A DNA stretch of 64,000 bases from Flavobacterium terrigena (GCF_900108955.1 NZ_FNYA01000005.1:124001-188000), one strand, 5' to 3'; positions 44,151 to 53,978 are shown, counted from the first letter of the stretch. Translations and numbers: made by a program. The notes: generated by a model not told the origin, from the letters alone.

Positions 44151-44188
44151 TAAATAAAAAATCCGAAATAAGTTACTATTTCGGATTA
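44151..44188 (-). terminator. Terminator after the saccharopine dehydrogenase-like gene
   Basis: AATCCGAAATA (44160-44170) pairs with TATTTCGGATT (44177-44187). On the minus strand it is followed by a T-rich run. Confidence 0.8.
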
Positions 44189-44211
44189 AAGTTATGAAAA
44201 TTATTTAAATT

Positions 44212-45573
44212 TTAAACAGAAAAATCATAGCCAAAATAAGGCACTTCAAATTCTTTAAATAAAACACCGTAATCTTCTAATTCTTTTAAAATAGGTTCGT
44301 ACACTTCTTTAGAAATTGGCAATTGCACACCAGCTATAGTAATTTCACCATTTAAAATTTTTAAAGCCGCAATAGCAACTGGTAAACCAACCGTTTTTGC
44401 CATAGCTGTGTATGTTTGATCGTCACCTAAACAAACCATAGTGGAATCCATTTGTCTTTCTTCACCATTGATTTCATATCCAATCTTATGATACATCACA
44501 ATCATGTCTTTATCATTTGGTTGTAAGGTCCATTTATCAGCTAATATTTTTTCTAACATTTGAGCTGGAGTCGCATTCTTTAAACCAGAAATACTTGTTT
44601 TACTAAACAAATCTAATTCTAGCAATTTATCCCAAATGACATCGTCTTGATCAATTTTTAATTGATGTCTGAATTTAATTTCGATTGAATCTGTTGGATG
44701 ATAAGGTAAAAATAAATTTACAAAATCTCTATTGCTCATGTGTTCCGAATCGTCCACAATATAGGTATCGTCTGTCATACCCAATTGCACAAAAACGTCC
44801 CAAGCTTTAGAAAAACCAACTCTTCTTATGGTTCCACGATAACATGTTTTTACATCTTCCAAACCATAAATTTCTCTGTATTTTAAAGAATCTCTATTCG
44901 CGTAAGCTTCAAATCTTCCGAAATCTTCTACCTCTAAAAATTCTGTTCTTCTAAATAATTTATTATAGGGAATATATTTATAAGTGCCTTCTTGAATGAA
45001 TTTTGCAGCACCACCTTGTCCGGCTAAAACGACATTTCTCGGATTCCAAGTAAATTTATAGTTCCATAAATTATCATCACTTTCTGGAGCTACTAATCCA
45101 CCACAAAACGATTCGAAAAGAATAATTTTTCCACCTTCGCTTCTAATTTCGTCCATAATTTTCATGGCGCTCATGTGGTCAATTCCTGGATCTAGACCAA
45201 TTTCATTCATTAAAACGATATCATTTTCTTTCGCCACAGCATCTAAAGCTTGCATTTCTGGACTAATATAAGATGCTGTAACCATATGTTTTTTATATGC
45301 AACACAATCCTTAGCCACTTCAATATGCATGTGTGCTGGCAACATAGAAATTACCACATCTGCTTGTTGAATTTCTTGTTTACGTTGGTCGTCATTAAAA
45401 ACATCAAAAGTAATAGCTCTTGAATTTTTATGATTCCCCGTTTTCTTTTTGGCTAAATCTTCAGACAAATCGCCAATGGTAACAAATAAATTTTCTGCTT
45501 CCGACTTGTCTAATAAATATTTTATAAGTGAAGAAGCAGATCTACCTGCTCCAATAATTAAAATCTTTCTCAT
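44212..45573 (-). CDS. Saccharopine dehydrogenase-like oxidoreductase
   Basis: The 453-aa protein has an N-terminal Rossmann domain (ILIIGAGRSASSLIKYLL, GxGxxxS, residues 3-20) and the saccharopine dehydrogenase C-terminal fold with MNEIGLDPGIDHMSAM and FCGGLVAPESDDNLWNYK, as in LYS9-type saccharopine reductases. It probably acts in lysine or related amino-acid turnover with NAD(P). Direction and exact substrate are not evident. It is adjacent to the Lrp-type regulator and separated from it by a terminator. Confidence 0.88.
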   Translation of the reverse strand: MRKILIIGAGRSASSLIKYLLDKSEAENLFVTIGDLSEDLAKKKTGNHKNSRAITFDVFNDDQRKQEIQQADVVISMLPAHMHIEVAKDCVAYKKHMVTASYISPEMQALDAVAKENDIVLMNEIGLDPGIDHMSAMKIMDEIRSEGGKIILFESFCGGLVAPESDDNLWNYKFTWNPRNVVLAGQGGAAKFIQEGTYKYIPYNKLFRRTEFLEVEDFGRFEAYANRDSLKYREIYGLEDVKTCYRGTIRRVGFSKAWDVFVQLGMTDDTYIVDDSEHMSNRDFVNLFLPYHPTDSIEIKFRHQLKIDQDDVIWDKLLELDLFSKTSISGLKNATPAQMLEKILADKWTLQPNDKDMIVMYHKIGYEINGEERQMDSTMVCLGDDQTYTAMAKTVGLPVAIAALKILNGEITIAGVQLPISKEVYEPILKELEDYGVLFKEFEVPYFGYDFSV

Positions 45574-45664
45574 TATTTCTAAAATATCACACGAAGGTAA
45601 TAAAATGTTGTATTTCTAAAAAATAAAACCATAATAATATAAAAAAAATTGCGTTTAAGTTTAA

Positions 45665-45672
45665 TATATTTG
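45665..45672 (+). promoter_or_regulatory. Promoter -7 element for the DUF423 gene
   Basis: TATATTTG matches TAnnTTTG, 21 bases before the ATG at 45694. Confidence 0.5.
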
Positions 45673-45693
45673 TACTGAATTTAAAACGAATCC

Positions 45694-46077
45694 ATGGAAA
45701 AGAAGATTTTATTAGCCGCTTGTATATTAGGGTTTTTAGCCATTATTTTTGGCGCATTTGGCGCTCACGCCTTAAAGAAAACACTAACTCCCGAGCAATT
45801 AAATTCTTTTGAAACAGGTGTCAAATACCAAATGTATCATGCTTTATTTCTGTTGTTTATAGGAATGACACAAGTGATATCACTAAAAGAAAAAGCTGTT
45901 TTGTTTTATTTAGTTTTGGTTGGCGTGCTGTTTTTTTCAGGTTCGATTTACATTTTAACGACAAGTGCAATTACTGGAATTAAATCTAAAATATTTGGTC
46001 CGATAACGCCTCTTGGGGGATTATTTTTAATCTTTTCTTGGGGATATTTATTTTACGCTATTTTAACGAAAAAATAA
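45694..46077 (+). CDS. DUF423 family membrane protein
   Basis: The 127-aa protein has four hydrophobic helices and the family pattern GAFGAHALKKTL (about 21-32), YQMYHALFLLFIG (about 46-58) and GPITPLGGLFLIFSWG near the C-terminus. The family (YgdD-like) is widespread but uncharacterised. It has its own promoter element and precedes pckA with a 73-base gap. Confidence 0.9.
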   Translation: MEKKILLAACILGFLAIIFGAFGAHALKKTLTPEQLNSFETGVKYQMYHALFLLFIGMTQVISLKEKAVLFYLVLVGVLFFSGSIYILTTSAITGIKSKIFGPITPLGGLFLIFSWGYLFYAILTKK

Positions 46078-46107
46078 CAGAAATCGCTAATTTGTCAAAT
46101 TATTGTT

Positions 46108-46115
46108 TAATTTTG
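46108..46115 (+). promoter_or_regulatory. Promoter -7 element for pckA
   Basis: TAATTTTG matches TAnnTTTG, 35 bases before the ATG at 46151. Confidence 0.5.
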
Positions 46116-46150
46116 CACTTTAAATAAAAGCAACATAACTTATTTATTTT

Positions 46151-47776
46151 ATGAATACATACGATCAATCTACGAAATCGATTTCGTTAGAAAAATATGG
46201 AATCAAAAATGTTAAAGAAATCGTTTATAATCCGTCATACGATTTATTATATGACGAAGAGTTAAGCGACAACCTACAAGGCTTTGAAAAAGGGCAATTA
46301 ACTGAACTTGGCGCGGTTAATGTAATGACAGGTGAATTTACTGGTCGTTCTCCAAAAGATAAATATATTGTTAAAGATGCTACAACTGAAAACACAATTT
46401 GGTGGAATTCTGAAAAAGCAGTAAATGATAATAAACCTATCTCAACTGAAACTTGGAATGCTTTAAAAGAAACTACTGTTTCGCAATTATCTGAAAAAAG
46501 ATTATTTGTAGTAGATGCTTTTTGTGGCGCAAACGAAAACACGCGTTTAAAAGTTCGTTTCATTATGGAAGTGGCTTGGCAAGCACACTTTGTAACTAAT
46601 ATGTTTATTAGACCAACTGCTGAAGAATTAGTAACTTTTGGTGAGCCAGATTTCGTAGTTATGAATGGCTCAAAAACTTCTTTCAAAGATTACGCCGCTC
46701 ATAATTTAAATTCTGAAGTATACGTTGCCTTCAACTTAACTGAAAAAATTCAGTTAATTGGTGGGACTTGGTATGGTGGTGAAATGAAAAAAGGTCTGTT
46801 TTCATTAATGAACTATTACTTACCACTACAAGGAATTGCTTCAATGCACTGTTCTGCAAATAAAGGAAAAAATGGTGATGTCGCTGTTTTCTTTGGATTA
46901 TCAGGAACAGGAAAAACTACCTTATCTACAGATCCAAAACGTGAATTAATCGGTGATGACGAGCACGGATGGGATAATGATGGTGTTTTCAACTTCGAAG
47001 GTGGATGTTATGCAAAAACTATCGATTTAAGTAAAGAAAACGAACCAGATATTTTCAATGCTATTCGTAAAGATGCGCTATTAGAAAACGTTACTGTTGA
47101 CGCCAACGGAAAAATCGACTTCAAAGACGGTTCAGTTACACAAAACACGCGTGTTTCTTACCCAATTTATCATATTGACAATATCGTAAAACCGGTTTCT
47201 AAAGCAGGTCACGCGAATAAAGTTATCTTTTTAACTGCTGATGCTTTCGGAGTTATGCCTCCAGTATCTAAGTTAACTCCAGAACAAACTAAATATTATT
47301 TCTTATCAGGATTTACAGCTAAGTTGGCTGGAACTGAAAGAGGTGTTACACAACCAGAACCAACATTTTCTGCTTGTTTCGGAAAAGCCTTTTTATCTTT
47401 ACACCCAACTAAATACGGTCAGGAATTGGTAAAGAAAATGGAAGAACATAAAGCAACTGCTTATATGGTTAACACAGGTTGGAATGGAACTGGAAAACGT
47501 ATTTCTATTAAAGACACTCGCGCTATTATCGATGCGATTTTAGATGGTTCTATTGAAAATGCTGAAACTACAGTTGTACCAACATTCAATTTCGTAGTTC
47601 CTACATCATTAAACAATGTAGATTCAAACATTTTAGATCCAAGAAATACATATGCAGATGCTTCTGAATGGACAACTAAAGCGGAAGATTTAGCTGGAAG
47701 ATTCATTAAAAACTTCGTACAATACACAGACAATGAAGAAGGTGCTGCTTTGGTTAATGCAGGTCCAAAGTTATAA
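46151..47776 (+). CDS. pckA: Phosphoenolpyruvate carboxykinase (ATP)
   Basis: This enzyme converts oxaloacetate and ATP to phosphoenolpyruvate, CO2 and ADP, the entry step of gluconeogenesis. The 541-aa protein shows the family signature [18 protein letters not shown] (P-loop, near 250), [19 protein letters not shown] (metal and substrate site), and [12 protein letters not shown] near 56. The length is standard for the ATP-dependent family. It is monocistronic with a strong terminator. Confidence 0.97.
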   Translation: MNTYDQSTKSISLEKYGIKNVKEIVYNPSYDLLYDEELSDNLQGFEKGQLTELGAVNVMTGEFTGRSPKDKYIVKDATTENTIWWNSEKAVNDNKPISTETWNALKETTVSQLSEKRLFVVDAFCGANENTRLKVRFIMEVAWQAHFVTNMFIRPTAEELVTFGEPDFVVMNGSKTSFKDYAAHNLNSEVYVAFNLTEKIQLIGGTWYGGEMKKGLFSLMNYYLPLQGIASMHCSANKGKNGDVAVFFGLSGTGKTTLSTDPKRELIGDDEHGWDNDGVFNFEGGCYAKTIDLSKENEPDIFNAIRKDALLENVTVDANGKIDFKDGSVTQNTRVSYPIYHIDNIVKPVSKAGHANKVIFLTADAFGVMPPVSKLTPEQTKYYFLSGFTAKLAGTERGVTQPEPTFSACFGKAFLSLHPTKYGQELVKKMEEHKATAYMVNTGWNGTGKRISIKDTRAIIDAILDGSIENAETTVVPTFNFVVPTSLNNVDSNILDPRNTYADASEWTTKAEDLAGRFIKNFVQYTDNEEGAALVNAGPKL

Positions 47777-47798
47777 TTAATACAACCAAAATACTACT

Positions 47799-47834
47799 GA
47801 AAAAACGCCTTGAAAATTCAAGGCGTTTTTTTGT
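47799..47834 (+). terminator. Terminator after pckA
   Basis: AACGCCTTGA pairs with TCAAGGCGTT around an AAAT loop, followed by a T-run. Confidence 0.9.
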
Positions 47835-47868
47835 GAGTTAAAGTCAGAAAAGAAAGAAGACAAATAAA

Positions 47869-47896
47869 AAAAAGCGCTCATTTCTGAACGCTTTAT
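47869..47896 (-). terminator. Terminator after hemD
   Basis: AAAGCGCTCA (47871-47880) pairs with TGAACGCTTT (47885-47894, one mismatch). The minus strand continues into a T-run. Confidence 0.75.
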
Positions 47897-47919
47897 ATAT
47901 TTAATAATAAAGTAATTTT

Positions 47920-48678
47920 TTATTTTCCTTTATTCACTTCTGCTACATATTTTTCTAATGCACCTGTCATCGATGGTGTTCCTGGTGCTGGCGCCATGAT
48001 ATCCACTCTTAAACCGTGATCTAAAGCTTCTTTTTGAGTGGTTGTACCAAATACCGCAATACGCGTATTATTTTGCTCAAAATCAGGGAAATTTTTAAAT
48101 AACGATTTGATTCCTGTTGGACTAAAAAATGCTAATACATCGTAATACACATCTTTCAAGTCTGTTAAATCACTCATTACTGTTTTGTAGAAAATTCCTT
48201 GTTTCCATTCCACTTTTAAACCATCAAGTGTTTGTGGCACATCATGATTTAATTGATCTGTATTTGGCAATAAAAACTTTTCGTCTTTATATTTTTTAAT
48301 AAGCGGCGCTAAGTCAGCGAAGTCTTTTTGACCGACATAAATTTTACGTTTTCTGTACACCACATATTTTTGCAAATAAAACGCAACAGCTTCCGATTGA
48401 CAAAAATATTTCAAATCCTCAGGAATTTTATATCTCATTTCTTCAGCTACTCTGAAAAAATGATCTACTGAGTTTTTACTTGTAAATATAATTGCAGTAA
48501 AATTATTTAAATCGATTTTCTGTACCCTAACTTCTTTAGCCGGAACTCCTTCTACATGAATAAAAGGTCTAAAATCAATTTTTACCTTAAATTTATTTTG
48601 CAGATCATAATATGGAGAATTTTCCACTTTCGGCTCTGGTTGTGAAACCAAAATCGTTTTCACTTTCAAATTTGACAT
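47920..48678 (-). CDS. hemD: Uroporphyrinogen-III synthase
   Basis: This enzyme cyclises hydroxymethylbilane to uroporphyrinogen III in heme synthesis. I start it at ATG 48678 (MSNLKVKTILVSQP), giving 252 aa; an upstream TTG adds three residues. HemD sequences are very divergent; the pattern FTSKNSVDHFF near 70, the long helices and the FFSPTGIKSLFKNF segment near 190 fit. The neighbouring DUF4271 gene upstream is its usual companion in Bacteroidota. Confidence 0.88.
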   Translation of the reverse strand: MSNLKVKTILVSQPEPKVENSPYYDLQNKFKVKIDFRPFIHVEGVPAKEVRVQKIDLNNFTAIIFTSKNSVDHFFRVAEEMRYKIPEDLKYFCQSEAVAFYLQKYVVYRKRKIYVGQKDFADLAPLIKKYKDEKFLLPNTDQLNHDVPQTLDGLKVEWKQGIFYKTVMSDLTDLKDVYYDVLAFFSPTGIKSLFKNFPDFEQNNTRIAVFGTTTQKEALDHGLRVDIMAPAPGTPSMTGALEKYVAEVNKGK

Positions 48679-48691
48679 ATCTAACAAATTC

Positions 48692-49351
48692 CTAATTTTT
48701 CGTTACCCAATAATACATGAAATAATACGGTGCTATTTCAAGCGTGCAAAGATACAAAATAAAATAAAACAATTTACCAACTATCATCTTTTGATAAGTT
48801 TTTACTAAAAAATAATACGTAAATACATTATAAAGTAAGAAAATACCCAGTATTACATAGAAAACTTCTTTAATAGGAATTGCATTATAATACAAAACAA
48901 TGTTGACTGGCAACAAAATAAATCCTAAAAAAGCTCTATAATTGGTTTTTATCAAGTTAAATTGATCCACAACACTTTCAGAATCAATAGCTGTACCGAC
49001 AATTTTTTCTATTAAAAATTTCGATAAAACAAACACAAAAAGGAAGGTAATAATTTGAATATAAGTAATATAATTATCCGTTTTTGTATAATTAAAAAAA
49101 CTTAAAAGCAGTAAAATAAAAAACGAAAATGATATTAATTGAATAATAAACATGGAAATAGTAAACCAGTTCAACAAGTTATTCGTGTCTTTATACACTT
49201 TATTGTACTTATCCGAATAACCTAATTTCAAAAACTCATTAAACCTAACAGAGAAAATAGATTTGTTAAGCGCAATGATTGCTATGGCTAACACAAATAA
49301 TATTGTGGCCCAATCTTTGTTTACTAAAATTCGTTCTGATAATTGCATCAT
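48692..49351 (-). CDS. DUF4271 family membrane protein
   Basis: The 219-aa protein has about six transmembrane helices (WATILFVLAIAIIALNKSIF, FTISMFIIQLISFSFFILLL, ILLPVNIVLYYNAIP and others). Function is unknown; DUF4271 proteins occur next to hemD in Bacteroidota, as here (13 bases). Three ATGs lie at 49357, 49351 and 49348. A TACTTTTG element at 49362-49369 places transcription start near 49355, so the later ATGs are more likely and the message nearly leaderless. Confidence 0.82.
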   Translation of the reverse strand: MMQLSERILVNKDWATILFVLAIAIIALNKSIFSVRFNEFLKLGYSDKYNKVYKDTNNLLNWFTISMFIIQLISFSFFILLLLSFFNYTKTDNYITYIQIITFLFVFVLSKFLIEKIVGTAIDSESVVDQFNLIKTNYRAFLGFILLPVNIVLYYNAIPIKEVFYVILGIFLLYNVFTYYFLVKTYQKMIVGKLFYFILYLCTLEIAPYYFMYYWVTKN

Positions 49352-49361
49352 GTTCATACCG

Positions 49362-49369
49362 CAAAAGTA
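49362..49369 (-). promoter_or_regulatory. Promoter -7 element for the DUF4271-hemD operon
   Basis: The minus strand reads TACTTTTG, a TAnnTTTG match so close to the ATGs that the transcript would start at or just before the start codon. Confidence 0.5.
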
Positions 49370-49430
49370 ACAAAAAAAATTACTATGAATTAATTATAAT
49401 ATTATTAAGACATTAAATCTAAAAAAATCT

Positions 49431-49438
49431 TAATTTTG
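49431..49438 (+). promoter_or_regulatory. Promoter -7 element for the glycosyltransferase-pyrC operon
   Basis: TAATTTTG matches TAnnTTTG, 18 bases before the ATG at 49457. Confidence 0.5.
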
Positions 49439-49456
49439 CAACGAAAATAAAATCTC

Positions 49457-50179
49457 ATGTCAGCAGGAATAGTAATTATACCTACCTATAACGAAATTGA
49501 AAATATTGAACGAATTGTTCATGCTGTTTTTCAATTGCCTTCAACTTTTCACGTATTAATTGTGGATGATAATTCACCAGACGGAACTTCGCAAAAAGTA
49601 GTCGAATTACAACAACAATATGCAGGAAAATTGTTTTTAGAAGTTCGTACGAAAAAATCTGGGCTAGGAACCGCATATGTACATGGTTTCAAATGGGCTT
49701 TATCTCATGAATATCAATATATTTATGAAATGGATGCCGATTTTTCTCATAATCCAAACGATTTAGAGAAATTATATCTAGCTTGTCAAAACGGCGCAGA
49801 TGTAGCTATTGGTTCTAGATATTCTAAAGGTGTAAATGTAGTAAACTGGCCATTAAACAGAGTTTTGATGTCGTATTTTGCTTCGGTTTACGTGAAATTT
49901 ATTACTGGAATGCAAATTCATGATGCTACGGCTGGTTTTATTTGCTACAGAAGAAATGTGTTGGAAAAGATAAACATCGATAAAATCAAGTTTGTGGGTT
50001 ATGCCTTTCAAATTGAGATGAAATACCGTGCTTTTGTGCACAAATTTAAGATTGAAGAAGTGCCAATTATTTTTACCGATAGAACTTTAGGTGAATCTAA
50101 AATGAGTGGTGCGATTATTCGCGAAGCCGTGATTGGCGTGATTATGTTACGAATTAGAAAAATATTTAATAGACTATAA
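49457..50179 (+). CDS. Polyprenol monophosphomannose synthase-like glycosyltransferase
   Basis: The 240-aa GT2-family protein resembles dolichol-phosphate mannosyltransferase (DPM1). It shows IIPTYNEIENIERIV at the N-terminus, VDDNSPDGTSQKV near 36, and the metal-binding MDADFSHNP near 97. It has no C-terminal membrane helices, as in the soluble DPM group. It would transfer a sugar from a nucleotide donor to polyprenol phosphate for envelope glycosylation; the sugar is inferred. Its stop codon abuts the pyrC ATG. Confidence 0.9.
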   Translation: MSAGIVIIPTYNEIENIERIVHAVFQLPSTFHVLIVDDNSPDGTSQKVVELQQQYAGKLFLEVRTKKSGLGTAYVHGFKWALSHEYQYIYEMDADFSHNPNDLEKLYLACQNGADVAIGSRYSKGVNVVNWPLNRVLMSYFASVYVKFITGMQIHDATAGFICYRRNVLEKINIDKIKFVGYAFQIEMKYRAFVHKFKIEEVPIIFTDRTLGESKMSGAIIREAVIGVIMLRIRKIFNRL

Positions 50180-51523
50180 ATGAACACATTTTTAATTAAA
50201 AATGCAAAGATTGTAAATGAAGGAAGCATCTTCGAAGGAGATGTGTTAATTGAAAATGAAATAATAAGTCAGATTGCAGAAAGTATTAGTCCAAAATCTT
50301 CAAACTGTATCATTATTGATGCAGAAGGAAGTTTTTTAATGCCTGGTGTAATTGATGATCAAGTACATTTTAGAGAACCTGGCTTAACGCACAAAGGCGA
50401 TATTTCTTCGGAAAGTAGAGCTGCAGTAGCTGGAGGAATTACTTCATTTATTGAACAACCAAATACTGTTCCGAACGCAATTACACAAGAATTACTTGAA
50501 GATAAGTATCAAATTGCTGCCAAAACATCGCATGCGAATTATTCGTTTATGATGGGCGGAACCAACGACAATTTGGAAGAAGTTTTAAAAACCAATCCGA
50601 AAAATGTTGCTGGAATCAAATTATTTTTAGGTTCATCAACTGGAAACATGTTGGTGGATAATCCGGAAACGCTAGAAAAAATATTTTCTTCAACAAAAAT
50701 GCTTATTGCGGTTCATTGTGAAGATGAAGCAACAATTAAAGCCAATTTAGAGAAATATATGGCTGAATATGGTGATGATATTCCTGTGAATAAACATCAT
50801 TTAATTCGAAGCGAAGAAGCGTGTTATTTATCGTCATCAAAAGCAATTGAATTAGCTCAAAAAACAGGAGCGCGTTTGCATATTTTCCATGTTTCTACAG
50901 CGAAAGAAACCGAATTGTTTACGAATAAAATTCCGTTAGAAGACAAAAAAATTACGGCAGAAGTTTGTGTGCATCACTTATGGTTTACCGATAAAGATTA
51001 CGACACTAGAGGAAATTTAATAAAATGGAATCCGGCTGTAAAAACGCAAACGGACCAAGATGGTTTATGGAAAGCATTGCTTGACGACAGAATAGACGTA
51101 ATTGCAACTGATCATGCACCTCATACTTTCGAAGAAAAACAAAACAAATATACGAGTTGTCCTAGTGGTGCGCCAATGGTACAACATGCATTAGTTGTGA
51201 TGATGGAAGCATATATTAAAGGTAAAATTTCTGTAGAAAAAATTGTAGAAAAAATGTGCCATAATCCAGCTAAGATTTTCAAAATTGAGAATCGTGGATT
51301 TATAAAAGAAGGTTATTTTGCCGATTTAGTATTGGTGAATCCGCACATGCCGTGGAACGTAAAAAAAGAAAATATTTTATATAAATGTGGCTGGTCGCCT
51401 TTAGAAGACATTAACTTCAAATCGCGTATTTCACATACATTTGTGAACGGAAAACTAGTGTATTCAAATGGTAAAGTAAAAGATATTATCGCAGGTCAGC
51501 GCTTAACTTTTAACAGAGAATAG
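50180..51523 (+). CDS. pyrC: Dihydroorotase
   Basis: This enzyme cyclises carbamoyl-aspartate to dihydroorotate in pyrimidine synthesis. The 447-aa protein has the amidohydrolase metal motif GVIDDQVHFREPGLTHKGD (HxR type, near 57-75) and IDVIATDHAPHTFEEKQ near 305. The length fits the class I dihydroorotase group. It starts directly at the end of the glycosyltransferase gene and is followed by a DUF4296 lipoprotein gene after 2 bases, an arrangement usual in Flavobacteriaceae. Confidence 0.93.
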   Translation: MNTFLIKNAKIVNEGSIFEGDVLIENEIISQIAESISPKSSNCIIIDAEGSFLMPGVIDDQVHFREPGLTHKGDISSESRAAVAGGITSFIEQPNTVPNAITQELLEDKYQIAAKTSHANYSFMMGGTNDNLEEVLKTNPKNVAGIKLFLGSSTGNMLVDNPETLEKIFSSTKMLIAVHCEDEATIKANLEKYMAEYGDDIPVNKHHLIRSEEACYLSSSKAIELAQKTGARLHIFHVSTAKETELFTNKIPLEDKKITAEVCVHHLWFTDKDYDTRGNLIKWNPAVKTQTDQDGLWKALLDDRIDVIATDHAPHTFEEKQNKYTSCPSGAPMVQHALVVMMEAYIKGKISVEKIVEKMCHNPAKIFKIENRGFIKEGYFADLVLVNPHMPWNVKKENILYKCGWSPLEDINFKSRISHTFVNGKLVYSNGKVKDIIAGQRLTFNRE

Positions 51524-51525
51524 TA

Positions 51526-51870
51526 ATGAAGAAAGTCATTTATTTATGTGTTGTTTTTGCGATTTTCGGTTGTAGCAAGAATCCTGTTCAGCAACCAAAA
51601 GTTTTATTGGACGAAGAAACTATGGAAAACATTTTGTTTGATGTAGCGATATTACAATCAGCTAAAGCCAATTCGCCAGAAGTTTTACAATCCAACAATA
51701 TAGATACAAAAGACTTTATTTATAAAAAATATAAAATTGATAGTGCAACATACCATCAAAACAACAGATATTATGCTGGTGATGTGAGAAAACACAAACA
51801 CATGCACAAAAGAGTCTTAGCGCGTTTAGAAGAACTTACAAAATCACAAACGAATACTATTACAAAATAA
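51526..51870 (+). CDS. DUF4296 family lipoprotein
   Basis: The 114-aa protein has a lipoprotein signal (lipobox IFGC, Cys16) followed by the DUF4296 pattern (LLDEETMENILFDVAILQSAKA near 27-48, FIYKKYKIDSATYHQNNRYYA near 65-85). Function is unknown; it is predicted to be a small envelope lipoprotein. It is the last gene of the glycosyltransferase-pyrC-DUF4296 operon, ending in a strong terminator. Confidence 0.88.
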   Translation: MKKVIYLCVVFAIFGCSKNPVQQPKVLLDEETMENILFDVAILQSAKANSPEVLQSNNIDTKDFIYKKYKIDSATYHQNNRYYAGDVRKHKHMHKRVLARLEELTKSQTNTITK

Positions 51871-51900
51871 AAAAAGGCGACCACTTGGTCGCCTTTTTTT
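51870..51900. terminator. Bidirectional terminator
   Basis: AAAAAGGCGACCA (51871-51883) pairs with TGGTCGCCTTTTT (51886-51898). It serves the DUF4296 and DUF3050 genes. Confidence 0.9.
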
Positions 51901-51901
51901 G

Positions 51902-52678
51902 TTATACTAATTGCTTTGTAATTACATTATCAATAGCATTCCACAATTGAATTCTCATTTGCAAAGAGTCATGTGCAACTTGTTTCACATCTGCCCATTT
52001 TTTCGGACAATCGCCGCATAATTCATCAATCATTTTCATAGCCATTGGTCCGTGTTCATCTGCATCTAATTCGATATGTCTTTCAAAATAATAAATCAGC
52101 TTAGATAAGTTTACATTTGGAAAATTCACTTGGAAGTTTCTTAAAATCTCGGTAAACATATTCGGAATTAAATCTTCTCTACCAAAAGTAAATGCAGAAG
52201 CAATTTTGTGTGGTTCGCCTTCTTCTACAATCGTAAATGTATATTTTAAAAACGCTTTTATTTCTTCTGGAAGATTGGATCCTTTAATAGAAACGAAGAT
52301 ATTTTTTGTTTTTTCTACGTTTTCTAAAAAGTTGAAAATATGTTTTGTAGTTGCACCACATTCGTTCATCGCATCGATATACATTTCAAAATGGCTTTGT
52401 CTTTTTCCATCAAAAGAAATATCCGTTTCTTCAGCCACTACAATTTCATTAATTAAATATCTAATTTCCGGATTTCCAATTGGTTTCCACGGAATAGATA
52501 CGGAAGTTAAATGAATTTGTAATCCTTTTAACAACGACATAAAATCCCAAACGGCAAAAATATGATACTCTAAAAAAACGTGTAACTCTTCAATAGAGGT
52601 CACATTTTTATAAAGTGAATGGTTTAACAATTCTTGCTTTATATCTTCTATACTATTTTTAACTTCTTCTGTATTCAT
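51902..52678 (-). CDS. DUF3050 family protein, heme-oxygenase-like fold
   Basis: The 258-aa cytoplasmic protein is helical throughout and shows the family hallmark HIFAVWDFMSLLKGLQ-like segment near 50 (FAVWDFMSLLK), LINEIVVAEETD near 90 and SHFEMYIDAM near 105. DUF3050 proteins are placed in the heme-oxygenase-like superfamily of di-iron or cofactor-free enzymes; the conserved E and H residues here fit metal binding, but no reaction is known. A TATTTTTG element at 52737-52744 is a possible promoter. Confidence 0.85.
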   Translation of the reverse strand: MNTEEVKNSIEDIKQELLNHSLYKNVTSIEELHVFLEYHIFAVWDFMSLLKGLQIHLTSVSIPWKPIGNPEIRYLINEIVVAEETDISFDGKRQSHFEMYIDAMNECGATTKHIFNFLENVEKTKNIFVSIKGSNLPEEIKAFLKYTFTIVEEGEPHKIASAFTFGREDLIPNMFTEILRNFQVNFPNVNLSKLIYYFERHIELDADEHGPMAMKMIDELCGDCPKKWADVKQVAHDSLQMRIQLWNAIDNVITKQLV

Positions 52679-52736
52679 GGTGCTTAAAATTAATTGCTCT
52701 ACTCTTACTTACGTAATTTTGCGTTATAAAGTTTGG

Positions 52737-52744
52737 CAAAAATA
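52737..52744 (-). promoter_or_regulatory. Possible promoter -7 element for the DUF3050 gene
   Basis: The minus strand reads TATTTTTG, 59 bases before the ATG at 52678. It directly abuts the terminator of the upstream acyl-CoA dehydrogenase gene. Confidence 0.4.
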
Positions 52745-52776
52745 AAAAATGCTTCTCTAAAAAGAGAAGCATTTCC
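52745..52776 (-). terminator. Terminator after the acyl-CoA dehydrogenase gene
   Basis: AAATGCTTCTCT pairs with AGAGAAGCATTT. On the minus strand it runs into a T-rich stretch. Confidence 0.85.
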
Positions 52777-52799
52777 AATAACTTTTATTTATTGTGATA

Positions 52800-53978
52800 T
52801 TATTTAAATGCTGGGAAACCTGTAATGTCCATTCCAGTAATTAATAAGTGAATATCGTGAGTTCCTTCATAAGTTACCACTGACTCTAAATTCATCATAT
52901 GACGCATGATAGAATATTCCCCAGTAATTCCCATTCCACCTAACATTTGACGTGCATCACGTGCAATTGTTAAAGCCATATCCACGTTGTTTCTTTTCGC
53001 CATAGAAATTTGAGCAGTTGTTGCTCTTCCTTCGTTTCTTAGTACACCTAATCTCCAAGTCAATAATTGCGCTTTTGTGATTTCAGTAATCATTTCAGCT
53101 AATTTCTTTTGTTGTAATTGTGTAGCACCAATTGGTTTATCGAATTGGATTCTTTCTTGAGAATATCTTAAAGCAGTATCATAACAATCCATTGCAGCAC
53201 CGATAGCGCCCCAAGCGATTCCGTAACGCGCTGAATCTAAACATCCAAGCGGCGCACCTAATCCAGATTTGTTTGGTAATAAATTTTCTTTAGGAACTTT
53301 TACATTATCAAAAATAAGTTCACCTGTTGCAGAAGCACGTAATGACCATTTATTATGAGTTTCTGGAGTTGTAAAACCTTCCATTCCTCTTTCTACGATT
53401 AAACCGTGAATTCTTCCTTCTTCATTTTTAGCCCAAACTACAGCGATATCTGCAAAAGGAGCATTTGAAATCCACATTTTAGCACCATTTAAAAGATAAT
53501 GATCACCCATATCTTTAAAGTTAGAAGTCATTCCACCAGGATTTGATCCGTGGTCTGGTTCTGTTAAACCGAAACAACCAATCCATTCGCCTGTTGCTAA
53601 TTTTGGTAAATATTTCATACGTTGTTCTTCGTTTCCGTATTTCCAAATTGGGTACATTACCAATGAAGATTGCACAGAAGATGTTGAACGAACACCAGAA
53701 TCACCTCTTTCAATTTCTTGCATAATTAATCCGTAAGAAATTTGGTCTAAACCTGCACCACCGTATTCAACAGGAATATATGGTCCAAAACCACCAATTT
53801 CACCTAAACCTTTTACAATTTGCTTAGGGAATTCGGCACGTTGCGCATAATCTTCAATGATTGGAGAAACTTCTTTTTTTACCCATGCTCTAGCAGCATC
53901 ACGTACTAATTTATGCTCTTCTGATAGTAAATCGTCTAACAAATAGTAGTCTGGCGATTGAAATAAATCTGGTTTCAT
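52800..53978 (-). CDS. Acyl-CoA dehydrogenase, glutaryl-CoA dehydrogenase-like
   Basis: The 392-aa FAD enzyme oxidises acyl-CoA thioesters. The whole-length pattern is closest to glutaryl-CoA dehydrogenase (lysine/tryptophan catabolism): GCFGLTEPDHGSNPGGM near 135, KMWISNAPFADIAVVWAK near 165, and the catalytic Glu in ESVVTYEGTHDIH near 370, as in human GCDH. Glutaryl-CoA as substrate is inferred from these motifs. It has its own terminator. A TACTTTTG element (minus strand, 54099-54106) could drive it. Confidence 0.9.
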   Translation of the reverse strand: MKPDLFQSPDYYLLDDLLSEEHKLVRDAARAWVKKEVSPIIEDYAQRAEFPKQIVKGLGEIGGFGPYIPVEYGGAGLDQISYGLIMQEIERGDSGVRSTSSVQSSLVMYPIWKYGNEEQRMKYLPKLATGEWIGCFGLTEPDHGSNPGGMTSNFKDMGDHYLLNGAKMWISNAPFADIAVVWAKNEEGRIHGLIVERGMEGFTTPETHNKWSLRASATGELIFDNVKVPKENLLPNKSGLGAPLGCLDSARYGIAWGAIGAAMDCYDTALRYSQERIQFDKPIGATQLQQKKLAEMITEITKAQLLTWRLGVLRNEGRATTAQISMAKRNNVDMALTIARDARQMLGGMGITGEYSIMRHMMNLESVVTYEGTHDIHLLITGMDITGFPAFK